Shown piece after piece: positions 23,167 to 33,605 of a stretch of 64,000 nucleotides of DNA. The translations under genes and the position numbers were made by a program. The notes beneath the pieces were generated by a model. That model had not been told where the DNA came from. It did no database searches and saw only the letters and a program-made list of their open reading frames with translations. Position 1 is the stretch's first letter. Every line of letters begins with the position of its first letter. The DNA comes from Hyperoodon ampullatus (lineage: Eukaryota > Chordata > Mammalia > Artiodactyla > Ziphiidae): the NCBI GenBank assembly GCA_949752795.1, contig OX457063.1:69835783-69899782 (forward strand), written 5' to 3'.

Positions 23167-23476
23167 GGGCTTCCCTGGTGGCACAGTGGTTACGAATCTG
23201 CCTGCCAATGCAGGGGACACGGGTTCGAGCCCTGGTCTGGGACGATCCCCATGCCGTGGAGCAACTAAGCCTGTGTGCCACAACTACTGAGCCTGTGCTC
23301 TAGAGCCCGCGAGCCACAGCTACTGAAGCCCAGGTGCCTAGAGCCCATGCTCTGCAACAAGAGAAGCCACTGCAATGATAAGCCCGCGCACTGCAACGAA
23401 GAGGAGCCCCTGCTCGCCGCAGCTAGAGTAAGCCTGTGCGAAGCAACAAAGACCCAATGCAGCCAAAAAAAAAAAA
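23167..23476 (+). mobile_element. CHR-type SINE, long form
   Basis: Forward copy from 'gggcttccctggtggcacag' to an A-run at 23465-23476, with short AGTGGG/AATGGG flanks. Inserted in L1 (B). Confidence 0.95.
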
Positions 23477-24494
23477 TGGGAATCCTTGTCTTGTTTCTGA
23501 TATTAGTGGGAAAGCTTTCTGTCTCTCATCATTAAGTATAATATCAGCTGTGTTTTTTTCATAGATGGTCTCATCATGTTGAGGAAGTTCCCTTCTATTC
23601 CTAGTTTTTTGGGTGTTCTTATGTACTATTTTAAAAATATAATTCTGCTATGGTCAAAAAACATACTTTTATTACCTTTTAAATTTATTGAGACTTGTTT
23701 TATGACCTATTTATGGCTATTTGGTGAATCTTTATATGCACTTTAAGAGAATGTTCTGCAGATTTTCGCTATAGTGTCCTGTAAGTGTCAATTAAGAAAA
23801 GTTGATTGATAGTCTTGCTCAAGTCTTTTATATTTTTCTAATTTTCTATCTACTTGTTTTATCAACTATGAGACAGGAATGTTTAAATTTTCAACTGTAA
23901 TTATGGATTTGTCTATTCCTATTTTCAGTTCTGTCAGTTTTATTCCATGTATTTTAAAGCTCTATAATTATGTACAGGCACATTTAGGATTACTATGTCT
24001 TCTTTGACAAATTAACCCCTTAATCATATGAAACAACCCTCTTTACCACTGGTAATATTTTGTCTCCTAAAGCCTAATTTGCTGATGCTAATGGAGTCAC
24101 TCTAACTTTCTCATGATTATGGTAAAATAGCATATCACTTATGGTCCTTTTACTTTTAACCTGCATCTTTATATTTAAAGTGATTTATTATAGATAATGT
24201 AAAATTGAATATTGCTTTTAAGAAATCTTGCTAATCTCTTCTTTTAATGGAGTACTTAACCATTTATGTTTATTATATTTATCAATATGATTTATCAGTT
24301 TAAGTCTATAATCTTGTTACTGTTTTATATTTGCCCTTTCTGCTTTTTGTTCCTTCTATCGTCTTTTCCTAACTTCTTTTGGATTAAGTGACTATTTTTT
24401 AGTATTACGTTTTGTCTCCACTATTGGCTTATTAGCTGTCTCTTTGTTCTATTCTTTTACTGGTTCCCAAGATTTATAGTATGTACCTTTAACT

Positions 24495-24725
24495 CAGGGG
24501 TCCCCACCCCCTGGGCTATGGACTGGTACCGGTCCACAGCCTGTTAGGAACCAGGCTGCACAGTAGGAGGGGAGCAGTGGGCAAGCAAGTGAGCAAAGCT
24601 TCATCTACTGCTCCCCATCGCTCCCCACTGCTTGTATTACTGCTTGAACCATTCCCCCCCAACCCTGTGGAAAAATTGTCTTCCACGAAACCAGTCCCTG
24701 GTGCCAAAAATGTTGGGGACTGCTA
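24495..24725. mobile_element. hAT-type non-autonomous DNA transposon
   Basis: The 231-bp element has imperfect terminal inverted repeats: 'aggggtcccca' at the left and 'tggggactgct' at the right. It holds the well-known mammalian block 'ggtccacagcctgttaggaa'. It is flanked by a perfect 8-bp TSD, ctttaact (24487-24494 and 24726-24733), the length expected for hAT. Inserted into L1 (A). Confidence 0.93.
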
Positions 24726-25429
24726 CTTTAACTTATCACACTTTGCCTTCAAATAGTATTATACCATGTCACATATAACATAAGAATCTTACAAAGGTAT
24801 AATTCCAGTTACCCTCTCCCACCCTTTGTGTTGTTTTCTTGCATTTCTCTTCTACATTGTAGTATTATACTATATTGTATTATAAACTCCACAATACCTT
24901 TTCATTCTTATTGCTACTAGTCAGTAATCTTAAAAAATTTAAAAATGAGAAAAATATATTGCAGTATGATATATAAATGTCACCTTCGGCTTATATAATT
25001 TTGTATGTCAATTATATCTCAATTAAAGAAAGAAAAATAATTTTATTTTTACCCACATCGTACCATATCCAGCATGCTTTATTGCTCTTTGTATATCTGT
25101 GTTTCCATGTGGTGTTATTTTCCTACCACCTGAATCCTTCTTGACATGCAGATGTTTACAGTGAATTTTTTTCAGCTTTTGTTTGCATGAAAACAAAAAT
25201 GAAAATAAAATGAATGAAATGTCTTTATTTCTCTATTTTTGAAGGATATTCTCAATAGATATAGAATGCTAGGTTGATGGGTCTTTTTTTTGTTTTGTGT
25301 TTCTATCAGTTTAAATACATTATTGCATATCTTCTCTCTTGCATATTTTCTGATGAAAAGTCCACTGTCACTCTTATATTTGTTTCTCCATCTTGTATGT
25401 CCCCCCTCTACCATTTTTTGTCCTCCTCC

Positions 25430-25640
25430 CCACTTTATTGAGGTATAATTGACAAATATAAATTGTATACACCACATACAAAAAATTGTAACTATGTGAG
25501 GTGATAGATGTGTTAACTAACCTTATTGTGGTAATCATTTCTCAATATATGTGTTTATCAAATCACCACATGTACACCTTAAATTTACATGACGTTACGT
25601 GTCAATTATATCTCAGTAAAGCTGAAAAAAGAGCTGAAGG
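25430..25640. mobile_element. Back-to-back L1 3'-end pieces
   Basis: 25435-25480 reads antisense ('ttattgaggtataattgaca'). 25490-25620 reads sense ('gtgaggtgatagatgtgtta...ccttaaatttacatgacgtt...gtcaattatatctcagtaaa'). This is an inverted arrangement of an L1 3' end, followed by an A/T-rich (AAAT)n tail to about 25725. Confidence 0.7.
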
Positions 25641-26396
25641 AAAATATCCAATCCAATGTTATAACCCTAAAATAAATAAATACATACATAAATAAATAAA
25701 AATAAACAAACATATGTAAAATATATTTAAGGTGTATATGTCCTGTTTTCCTTTCTGGCTGCCTTTAAAAGCTTTTTTTTAATCCTTGATTTTCAGCAAT
25801 TTGATTATAATGTGCCTTGAAATGGTTTTCTTTGTTTTTATCCTGCTTATAGTTTATTGAGTTTCTTGGTTCTGAGATTTATAGTTTTCATCAAGATTGG
25901 AAAAGTTTTTGCAATTATTTCATTCATTCATAAATATTTCTTCTGCTCCCCTCTTTCTTTTTTCCCCTCTGGGTCTCTAATTACACACATGTTAGACTGC
26001 TTGTTATTGTCCACAGGTCACTGAGATTTTGTTAATTTAAAAAATATGTATTTTTTACTCTGTGCTTCATTTTGGATAGTTTCTATTTTTATGTTCGCAA
26101 GTTCACTGATCTTTTCTCCTGCAGTACCTAATCTGCTGTCATTCATATCCAATGAATTTTTTTTCAGAAATTGTATCTTTCATCTTTAGAAGTTCCATTT
26201 AGCTTTTCAAAATAATTCCATTTCTCTTTTTATTGTCATCATGTTTTTCTTTAAATCCCTGTGAATATCTATAGTAGTTGTTTTAATATCTTTGCCTGAT
26301 AATTTCATCATCTCTACCATTTTTGTGTCTGTAATTATTTACTGATTTGTCTCCTTGTTATGGGTAACACTTTTCTCTTTTTCACCACTCCAGGTA

Positions 26397-26400
<4 letters not shown>

Positions 26401-26427
<27 letters not shown>

Positions 26428-26728
26428 GGCTGCTTTGGGTCTTTGTTGCTACACATGGGCTTTCTCTAGTTGTGGCGAGCGGGGGCTACTCTTCATTGTG
26501 GTGCACGGGCTTCTCATCATGGTGGCTTCTCTTGTTGTGGAGCATGGGCTCTAGGCACATGGACTTCAGTAGTTGCGGCATGTGGGCTCTAGTGCGCAGG
26601 GCCAGTAGTTGTGGCACACGGGCTTAGTTGCTCCACGGCCTGTGGGATCTTCCCAGACCAGGGCTCGAGCCCATGTCCCCTGCATTGGCAGGTGGGTTCT
26701 TAACCACTGTGTCACCAGGGAAACCTGG
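26401..26728 (-). mobile_element. CHR-type SINE, long form
   Basis: Reverse copy with a (TTTA)n tail. TSD tccaggtatttt at 26389-26400 and 26729-26740. Inserted in L1 (A). Confidence 0.96.
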
Positions 26729-27561
26729 TCCAGGTATTTTTGATTGAATCCAGGACATTGTGAATGTTAGTGTTGTGTTGGATTTTTGTCTTTCTTTAAA
26801 GAATGTCAAACTTCATTTTACTAGGAAGTTAAGTGACTGGTAGATTGGCATTGTCCTTTCTAGTCTTGTTTTAACGTTTTTTAGGGTACCTCTGGAGTAG
26901 TCTTTACATTAGGGTTGGGTTACTTTGGTAACAAATCGTGACCCTCCAGAGATTTCTACTCCATGTCCCAAGTGTTCAGCAAGGTTTTTCCACTCTGGCT
27001 GATTAGAACTTGACTATCTCTAAGTTCTGTGTAAGCTCTGGGAGTGGTTTAGCTGACAGCTTCTTGGTAGTTCTTTACCTGGCCTGATGGAGTTTGTACT
27101 CAGCAGCAGACTCAAGGGGATTTCTATGTCGATTTCTGGAGCACTTTCTTTGAAGTCCTCCCTCATATTGTACTCTGTCCCAAATATTTCAGCTGTGTCA
27201 TTCTCAAAGTCCAAACTCTGTCTTATCAATTTATAATTTAACATGACTGCTATGATCTGCTTTGGTTTTTCCTTTTTGTCATGTTCAAAAAAGTACTCCT
27301 AGACAGACAGGCAGGGTGATCTTAGGGCTCATCTCATTTACCTCCTTTTTCTAAAAGATCTCAGCCCATGTTTCCAAAATTTGAAAACATCTGTTTCTTG
27401 TTTCAGTTTTTCTAGTTCTTTATGGTGGATGGATAACACTAGTACCAGTATATTTTTCAATATAAATAGAAGTAAATTAAAATTTATTAATTAAGCCTGA
27501 TATTAATGAAGCAGATTCATGGAGAGAGTGCATGTTAGAAACTTTTTTTCTTGGAAGCTAG

Positions 27562-27709
27562 TTTTTATTTATTATTATTTTTAAAATTTTTTATTTTGTA
27601 GGCCAGGCCACATGGCTTGTGGGGTCTTAGTTCCCCAACCAAGGATGGAACCCGTGCCCCCTACATTGGGAACGCAGAGTCTTAACCACTGGACAGCCAG
27701 GGAAGTCTC
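27562..27709 (-). mobile_element. Older tRNA-derived SINE (about 150 bp)
   Basis: Head 'ccactggacagccagggaag', body 'ggggtcttagttccccaacc' and A-rich tail. It is shorter and more diverged than the CHR forms above and belongs to the related older cetartiodactyl tRNA-Glu-type group. The tail is T-rich at 27562-27598. Confidence 0.85.
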
Positions 27710-29005
27710 TCTCTTTTTTTTTTTTTAAGTACCACATATAGCATTGTTCGGAAAACAGTCACATGCTTTTAGCAGGACTTAGTTGCATGGGGCAGAGCAG
27801 ATTGGAAGAGACTCAGAACTAGAACCAGACCCAGTGGCAGGTTGACCACAGGCAGGGGAACAGTGCTAACTCTAGTGCTGGAAGAAATTTAGTCTGTAGC
27901 CACAGGTATTGCATGGTATCCAATACCATCGAGAAGTTTCAATATGTGGATGATAAGAGAAACAATAAGTCTTTACTATATCCAATCACTGTGCTAAGTG
28001 TTTTACAAATTATAATGGAAGTCCTTTTTTTTGGTTGTTTTTGTATGCCCTTTCCCTCCCTTTTCTGGTAACTTTCCTTGGGGAAGTGCTTCTCTCACAA
28101 TCCATGTGCTTTTTTCCTCACTCCTCTCAGGCACAGGTATAGGCATATTAAACAGGATCTCATTTTGTTATTGATTGTTAAAAGGTGCATACGTGATCCA
28201 AGAAGAGCCAGTTAAATTGGGATTGATATAGAAATTCTTGAAGAAAGATAATCTCTAATTTTTACTGGGTTGTTAAATTGGAATAATTTAAGTTTGTAGC
28301 TGCCTGTGGCTATATTCCATAGGTAGATGGAGGAGACTCCTCTATAGTGAGAGAAATGAGGTTTGAGCTCAGAAAATCAGAGGCAAAAGGTGAGGAGAGA
28401 GCCTAGTGACATCTTTGAACTTTAGACCCACCTGTACCTAAAATCAGCAATTTTTATGGGTCACCTTTTTATTTCTTGAATTAGATTTCAAAGATTTCTG
28501 GCTAAGACACATTATTTCATATATTCTCATATTAACTTTGTGAAGAAGTTACTATTGTTACATTTGTATTTCAGAAAAGGAAACTAAGACACAGGTTAGA
28601 TAAATTAGCAAGAAATTACACATACCCAGTAAGGACTTGAGTCAGGATTTGAAAGCAGGCAGTCTGACCTCAGAGCCTGAGTTCTTTCCTGCTAAATTAA
28701 ACTACCTCTGAATAGTACCTTCAGGACAAGTAAAGGCAACTCAATAATGGGAAACCTAGAACCGAGGAATTCAGTAGTCCAGGCAGGCATTAAGCTGTCA
28801 TTCCATGAGAAATCTGTCAGTAGGTTACAAGGCCCAGCCCCAGCCTGAGTTTCAATTATTATATGCTTTGGAGTAGAAAGTAATGCAAGACAGTCATTTT
28901 CTGTCTTTTTCCATCATCTGCCATTTCCTTTCAGCCGAATCATGTATTGAACCCCTACTTTGTGCTCAGGGCCAGTCACTTTCTCATTTCATTCCTTAAC
29001 TATTT
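27710..29005. other. Mostly unassigned, with MIR/L2-like relics
   Basis: 28515-28710 has 'aggaaactaagacacaggtt...ggacttgagtcaggatttga', a MIR/L2 core. 27960-28015 ('ccaatcactgtgctaagtgt') is similar. The remainder is unassigned. Confidence 0.45.
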
Positions 29006-29009
29006 TTTT

Positions 29010-29320
29010 GCCAATTTAAAGATGCATAGCTTTGTAAGCCATATTTCTGATCATAATCAATAAAATAAATGTAAACAAAAAGACAAAAATGTCAAACTTG
29101 AAAATTAAGTTAAACAAGCCCCTGATTATAGACTACAGACCATAGGAAAAACAATGAAAAGGATAACAACCCCAAGTCTTTGGAATACAGCCAAACTCAG
29201 AAAAAATGTATATAATCTCAATAATGTTTACTATTAAAGAAGAAAGACTAAAAAACAAGGAATTCAGGATCTAAAGAAATTATAAAAGAACAATAATAAA
29301 ATAAGAGAATGTGGAAAGAG
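29010..29320 (+). mobile_element. Old L1 ORF2 fragment, sense
   Basis: 'ttctgatcataatcaataaa', 'caagtctttggaatacagcc' and 'gaagaaagactaaaaaacaa' follow the order of L1 ORF2 sense text. Heavily decayed. Confidence 0.65.
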
Positions 29321-29332
29321 GGAATTTATTAT

Positions 29333-29858
29333 TGTGTGGCTGGAGCACACTGACTCCATTTTGTCAGCTCCATCTTAGGTCCATGGTCTTCCCCCCTGAG
29401 CATGTGCATTTCTAACAAATTCCTAGATGCTGCTGAGGTTCCTGTTTGGGGCCACACTTCAAGGACCACTGACTTCAAGGCTGGGGAGAGACAGGACCTG
29501 AGGCTGAAGGTCAGGTGGCTGCAGCTGTGAGGAGAGTGGGCTGCAGAGACTAGGAACCATGCAGGCCCTGATTACATGGTTTACCTTTTTGAGTTCTTTT
29601 CACTATCAATCCATCTACCTGCCAACTCCGTCTAAAGCCAGACAACCTCACCTACTTAAAAAGGGATTTAAGTATCATTAGTTGTAATGAGATTTTATAC
29701 TAATAAGACTTTATTGCTACCTATAAAATATATACTCTGCTGGTATGCTACCAAGCAGTCTGTCCTAAATGAGAGGAACCCAACTTTGCCTGACAAAATA
29801 AATGGACGCAATACATTTTGTAAATCAGTATCTTTCATTTTTGTGTTGCGCGTTGACA
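29333..29858 (+). mobile_element. Probable solo ERV LTR
   Basis: TGTGTGGCTGG at the start and GTTGACA at the end are 526 bp apart. An AATAAA lies about 60 bp before the end and an ACTTAAAAAGG TATA-like box near 29655. Flanks ttat/ttct fit a 4-bp duplication with one mismatch. No internal sequence is adjacent. Confidence 0.5.
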
Positions 29859-31097
29859 TTCTCATTTTCTGAATTCAACAGCACATCATTAGTGTGGTTT
29901 TTGGGTAATTTTTATGATGTAGCAAGATTGTAACTCTTTCTGAAACCACTGGATTAATTAATCCAGATTTATCTTCTCAGCATCCCTGGTTAGTAAGTAG
30001 CTGTATCAGTTCTACTGATAGAACCCCACTGACTTAGAAGGAGAAAGAGGAGCTTGTGACTCAGCATATGCTAGTAGTTAGGGATTACAGACTGCTGGAC
30101 TCTTCCTTCTAGAGTCAGTTTCCTTTTCTTTTTAATTTTTTTTCTTTTTTTGGTCATTCTACTTTAACCCCAGTGCACAAATGAGTGTGATTCAAGAATG
30201 CAAAAATTACTGTGTATATTCCCCACCAACCTGCTACAGTTTCTTAATTCCTACTATGTTGGACATTCTCTTAGGTTATCTTAGGTAATGGAGGTTTAAT
30301 GTAAGGATGAGCAGTAAGGAAACAAAGTCTCTTTGACCCCAGTTTTAAGAATTCATTTTTAGTGAAGATTATAGTGAAATCACAGGAAGCAATTTTCAGT
30401 GGTATCCAGTAAGAAGTTTTGACTAAAGAATTTGAGTAAAGGTTTACCCTCCCACCTGAAATAAGTCGGATAAAATATATGAAACAGCAATTTTCAAGTT
30501 TTCATGCAGGCAGTGAAGAAAAGTGATTTCTAAGAGTTGAAAAACAAGTAAGTTGTGATTTCTGAGAGTTGAAAAACAAGTAAGTTGAGCCCTATGATTT
30601 CCCCAGCTTACTGTGCTGAGAGAGTATCCAGGCGGCAGCACAGAGAGGGTGAACCCAGGTGGAGCCTGGCAGATAACCCAAGTTGAAGAAATGGAGCTGA
30701 ATGTCCAGGGAGACCGAGGCAGTGGGAGTTCCAGGAGAGAGTACCAGGAAAGAGAGCCACACAGGGGTCAACATTATACTCATCAGCACATGTGTATGAG
30801 GAAACTACCTGAGACGTGAGAAAGAACCACCAAAAGGATTATGGGGAACAGCGCTAGGGCCTATTCTTATATTTTTATGTCCTCAACCCCCCACCCCCAC
30901 CCCCCAACACACATTCAGAGAATTCTTGGGTAGATGGTCTTTCCTCTCTATCTTCTCTTTCCAGGATCTCTGCCTCCTTTGAGGAGAAGGTACAGGCTTG
31001 GAAATTAAGCCTGTTTACTTGTAGGGTCAGGACAGAATATCTCTGCTCCACTGCTCGTGTGTTCTGATCTTTCCCAGGCAAAATTTACTTAGCTGAA
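29859..31097. other. Unassigned non-coding DNA
   Basis: No gene or known repeat recognised apart from the 32-bp duplication at 30523-30586. Confidence 0.5.
30523..30586. repeat. 32-bp tandem duplication
   Basis: Two adjacent 32-bp units differing at one position (ttctAag/ttctGag). The first ends at 30554. Confidence 0.95.
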
Positions 31098-31838
31098 TGT
31101 TGTGGACTGAATGTTTCTGTCTCCCCCAAATTCATATGTTGAGGTCTGTAAAAAAAGTTAATAAAGTAAAAAACCTCAGTTAAGAAGAGATGGGAGACCA
31201 GAAGGGGGAGCTCTCAAATCCTGTGATAATAGCCGACCAAGAAGAAAGACTTCTTTCCTGGCAAGAACTCAGCCAATAAAAAGCCATGGACTCTGTTTAC
31301 TATGGCCCTCCCAACTTCCTTTTCTGCTCTGTAAAAGAATGCTCCTTTCCTTGCGGTGAGGGAGGGGACTTGCACGAGGCTCACCATGTTTATAGATTCT
31401 GAATTGTAATTCTCTACTGATCCTTAATAAACCCATCTTTGCTGGAGAAATATCTGGTAGTCTATTTATTCCAGGTCAACAAGTCCTCACAACCAATGTG
31501 ATGATATTTAGAGATGGGGCCTTTGGGAAGTAATTAGGTTTAGAGGAGATTATGAGGGTGGGGTCTTCATGATGGAGTTAGTGTCCTTATAAGAAGAAGA
31601 AGAAACCAGAGCTCTTTCTCCACCATGTGAGGACACAGTGAGAGAGCAGCCATCTGCAAGCCAGGAAGCAGGCTCTTACCAGGAACTGAATCTGCCAGCA
31701 CCTTGATCTTGGACTTACAAATAATTGTGTATAATCTTAGAAATAATCTTGGCCTCCAGAACTGTGAGAAATAAATTGTTTGTTGTTTAAGCCACCCAGG
31801 CTGTGGCATTTTATTAGAACAACCCAAGATGACTAACA
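31098..31838 (+). mobile_element. MLT1-type MaLR LTR, split by a younger LTR
   Basis: The MLT1 text starts 'tgttgtggactgaatgtttc' and ends '...gatgactaaca'. It is flanked by a perfect 5-bp TSD, ctgaa (31093-31097 and 31839-31843), as expected for MaLR elements. A 335-bp LTR interrupts it at 31147-31481. Confidence 0.93.
31147..31481 (+). mobile_element. Solo ERV LTR nested in MLT1
   Basis: TGTAAAAAAAG...GGTCAACA, 335 bp. A CCAAT motif overlapping an A/T-rich box lies near 31273-31282 and an AATAAA at 31426-31431. The flanks ggtc/agtc form a 4-bp duplication with one mismatch, as used by gammaretrovirus-like elements. The MLT1 text is continuous across it. No viral coding sequence is present. 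Confidence 0.88.
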
Positions 31839-31982
31839 CTGAATTTCTAGCATGCGTATAGTTTGCAGTGTCCACAGCCGTATTAAATAGGTGGGCAGTT
31901 TTACTTCTCTGGGCTCCAGATGTCTGCCCCTGCTCAAGTTGAGGGGTGGACACTAGTGGAGTGCAGGGTCTGGAGAAGGTGG

Positions 31983-32155
31983 CTGGGATCTGTGTCTGAC
32001 TCTACCTGTAAATAACTTTGTGACTGGGTAATCTAAGTAGGCTTTCTAAGCCTCAGTTTTTTCAAATTATGGAATGGAAGTTATAATTTTAGAGTCTTAT
32101 AGGGTGAATTTAGAGCATTACATGATAATATGTGAATCACAGTGCCTGTCACATA
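31983..32155 (+). repeat. MIR SINE relic
   Basis: 'aactttgtgactgggtaatc' and 'aagcctcagttttttcaaat', followed by the 'cacagtgcctgtcacat' end. Confidence 0.7.
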
Positions 32156-32619
32156 TCTGAAGGTATCCCCCAAGTCTAAATTCCTGGCAGCCTGTGGAAC
32201 TGCCCCATAGAGACTATAGTTTGCTAGGTATCAGGGGGCAGTTTACAGGTTGATCATAGCTACTGCATTTATGGCCTTTGTCCTGCTGATTTAACAGACT
32301 GGTGGCCATGGTTGCCACTCAGGATGCAAGCTTGTTCTCCAGGACCAGCTTATTCCCACTCGGGGACCTGAGTGCCAGGAGCTCTGTCTCAGACAGCCAA
32401 GGTGACTCTAAATGTTAGTTTCTTCTCCATGGTGTCTTATTAGCCTTGCCAGTGGGGAGAATTTGGAAGTGTTCTTAAGAGCTTTTAGGCAGTTCAAGTG
32501 TTTCCAATATAAATAGCCCTAATAACTTACTCGAGTTCCACCAAAGTGACTGATTGTTCTGGATTATAGTTATGTACTTTTCGGCATTGCTCTTTCTAAT
32601 AAGTTTCTAATCATGTAAC
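32156..32619. other. Unassigned non-coding DNA
   Basis: No gene or repeat recognised. Confidence 0.5.
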
Positions 32620-33075
32620 CATTTTTATGCCATGGATCCCTTTGGTAGTCTGGAGAAGCCTATAGACTCCACAGAATAATGCTATAAATGCTTAAAATAA
32701 AATATCCAAGGTTACAAAAGAAACCAATTACATTGAAATATAGTTATCAAAATAAAAAAATTTATGTCCTTTATTAACACATTAAATAACAAGATGTAGC
32801 AGAAAATAATAACTACTCTAATTTTTCAGTAGTGATGAATATAAACAATATTTCTGGAAATCTGCAATAACGGTAATACACTATGAAACTACCCATGATT
32901 TCTATTGTTGACAAAGTTACAGATTCTCTTAATTTTATTGTAGTTCATTGCCTACATTTACAATAGAAGTACATGCTAAATAATCAATAAGGTATTTGTA
33001 CAAATAAAGATGTAACTTCCCCCATCCAAGTTCATGGACCTGTGACTTCTTGAGCAGTTAAGGACCTCTGCTCTG
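32620..33075. repeat. Old mammalian interspersed repeat, class uncertain
   Basis: Blocks 'aaaagaaaccaattacattg', 'ataacaagatgtagcagaaa' and 'aaagatgtaacttcccccat' recall a widespread old mammalian repeat whose name I cannot give with confidence. It starts with 'tgccatggatccctttggta' and ends with 'gcagttaaggacct'. Confidence 0.45.
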
Positions 33076-33239
33076 CTCAGAGCACATATGCAGACTTCTT
33101 TTCTTCTTTATATGGATACATGGCCAAAAATCAGACAAACTTTAGAAGTCCAGATATTGTCTCAGTTCAAAATGTGCTGTTAGGGAATTTTTTTTAATAC
33201 AATTTGTTTTTTTACAAAGACCTTATATTGGTCTTTATT

Positions 33240-33344
33240 TTTAAAATTCATTTTATTTATTTATTTACTTATTTATTGGCTGCGTTGGGTCTTTGTTGCT
33301 GCACGCGGGCTTTCTCTAGTTGCGGCAGACGGGGGCTACTCTTC
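33240..33344 (-). mobile_element. CHR-type SINE, long form, 5'-truncated
   Basis: Only the 3' end survives: an AT-rich tail of (TTTA)n type and about 75 bp of body ending in 'gggggctactcttcgtg'. The tRNA-like head is missing, which fits 5' truncation at reverse transcription. Confidence 0.9.
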
Positions 33345-33464
33345 GTGTTAGGCATTTTAAGTAGGAGGTATTTGTATAAGGGCACTGGGTGTCTACATGG
33401 ATGTTAGATAAACAGCGTGTAGTTGAAAGTGTCTGAAGTATCAGGTGCATCATGGGGAGTGTTT

Positions 33465-33605
33465 GTTTCTCCTTTCTCCCTCTTCTCTCCCTTTTCCCTC
33501 TTCCCTGTCTTCCCCTACCCCCTCCTCCTCCTTCTCGTCCTCCTCCTCCTTCCCAGTCCCCTCCTCTTCTCCCTGCCTTCTCTTCTACTCTGCCTCCTTC
33601 TAATG
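33465..33605. repeat. Polypyrimidine low-complexity tract
   Basis: A CT-rich tract (TCC/CTC repeats). It produces long leucine/serine-rich open frames that are not genes. Confidence 0.9.

Larger units (their letters stand above)
20646..23628 (-). mobile_element. L1 (B), 5'-truncated, inserted into L1 (A)
   Basis: This is a second L1 3' end (antisense: 'attgaagtaaaattcataaa', 'ttttgtacaaccatcactac') running through 'tttgatttgcatttccctaa', 'cttatgccagtatccttctc' and 'ctgtagattgctttggggag' to 'gaggaagttcccttctattc'. It sits where L1 (A) is interrupted. Three SINEs lie inside it (21474, 21759, 23167). ORF2 is riddled with stops and indels. Exact boundaries are uncertain by tens of bases. Confidence 0.8.
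23629..27300 (-). mobile_element. Old L1 (A), right part
   Basis: It resumes L1 (A): 'gttctgcagattttcgctat', 'tctacttgttttatcaacta', 'gcctaatttgctgatgctaa', then 5' parts such as 'attacacacatgttagactg' and 'tgattgaatccaggacattg'. Nested inside are a hAT element (24495-24725), oppositely oriented L1 3' ends (25430-25640) and a long SINE (26401-26728). The 5' limit near 27300 is approximate. Confidence 0.7.

Noticed and set aside
31567..31953. 128-residue minus-strand frame.
   Set aside because: It lies antisense to an MLT1 LTR and has no protein-like features.
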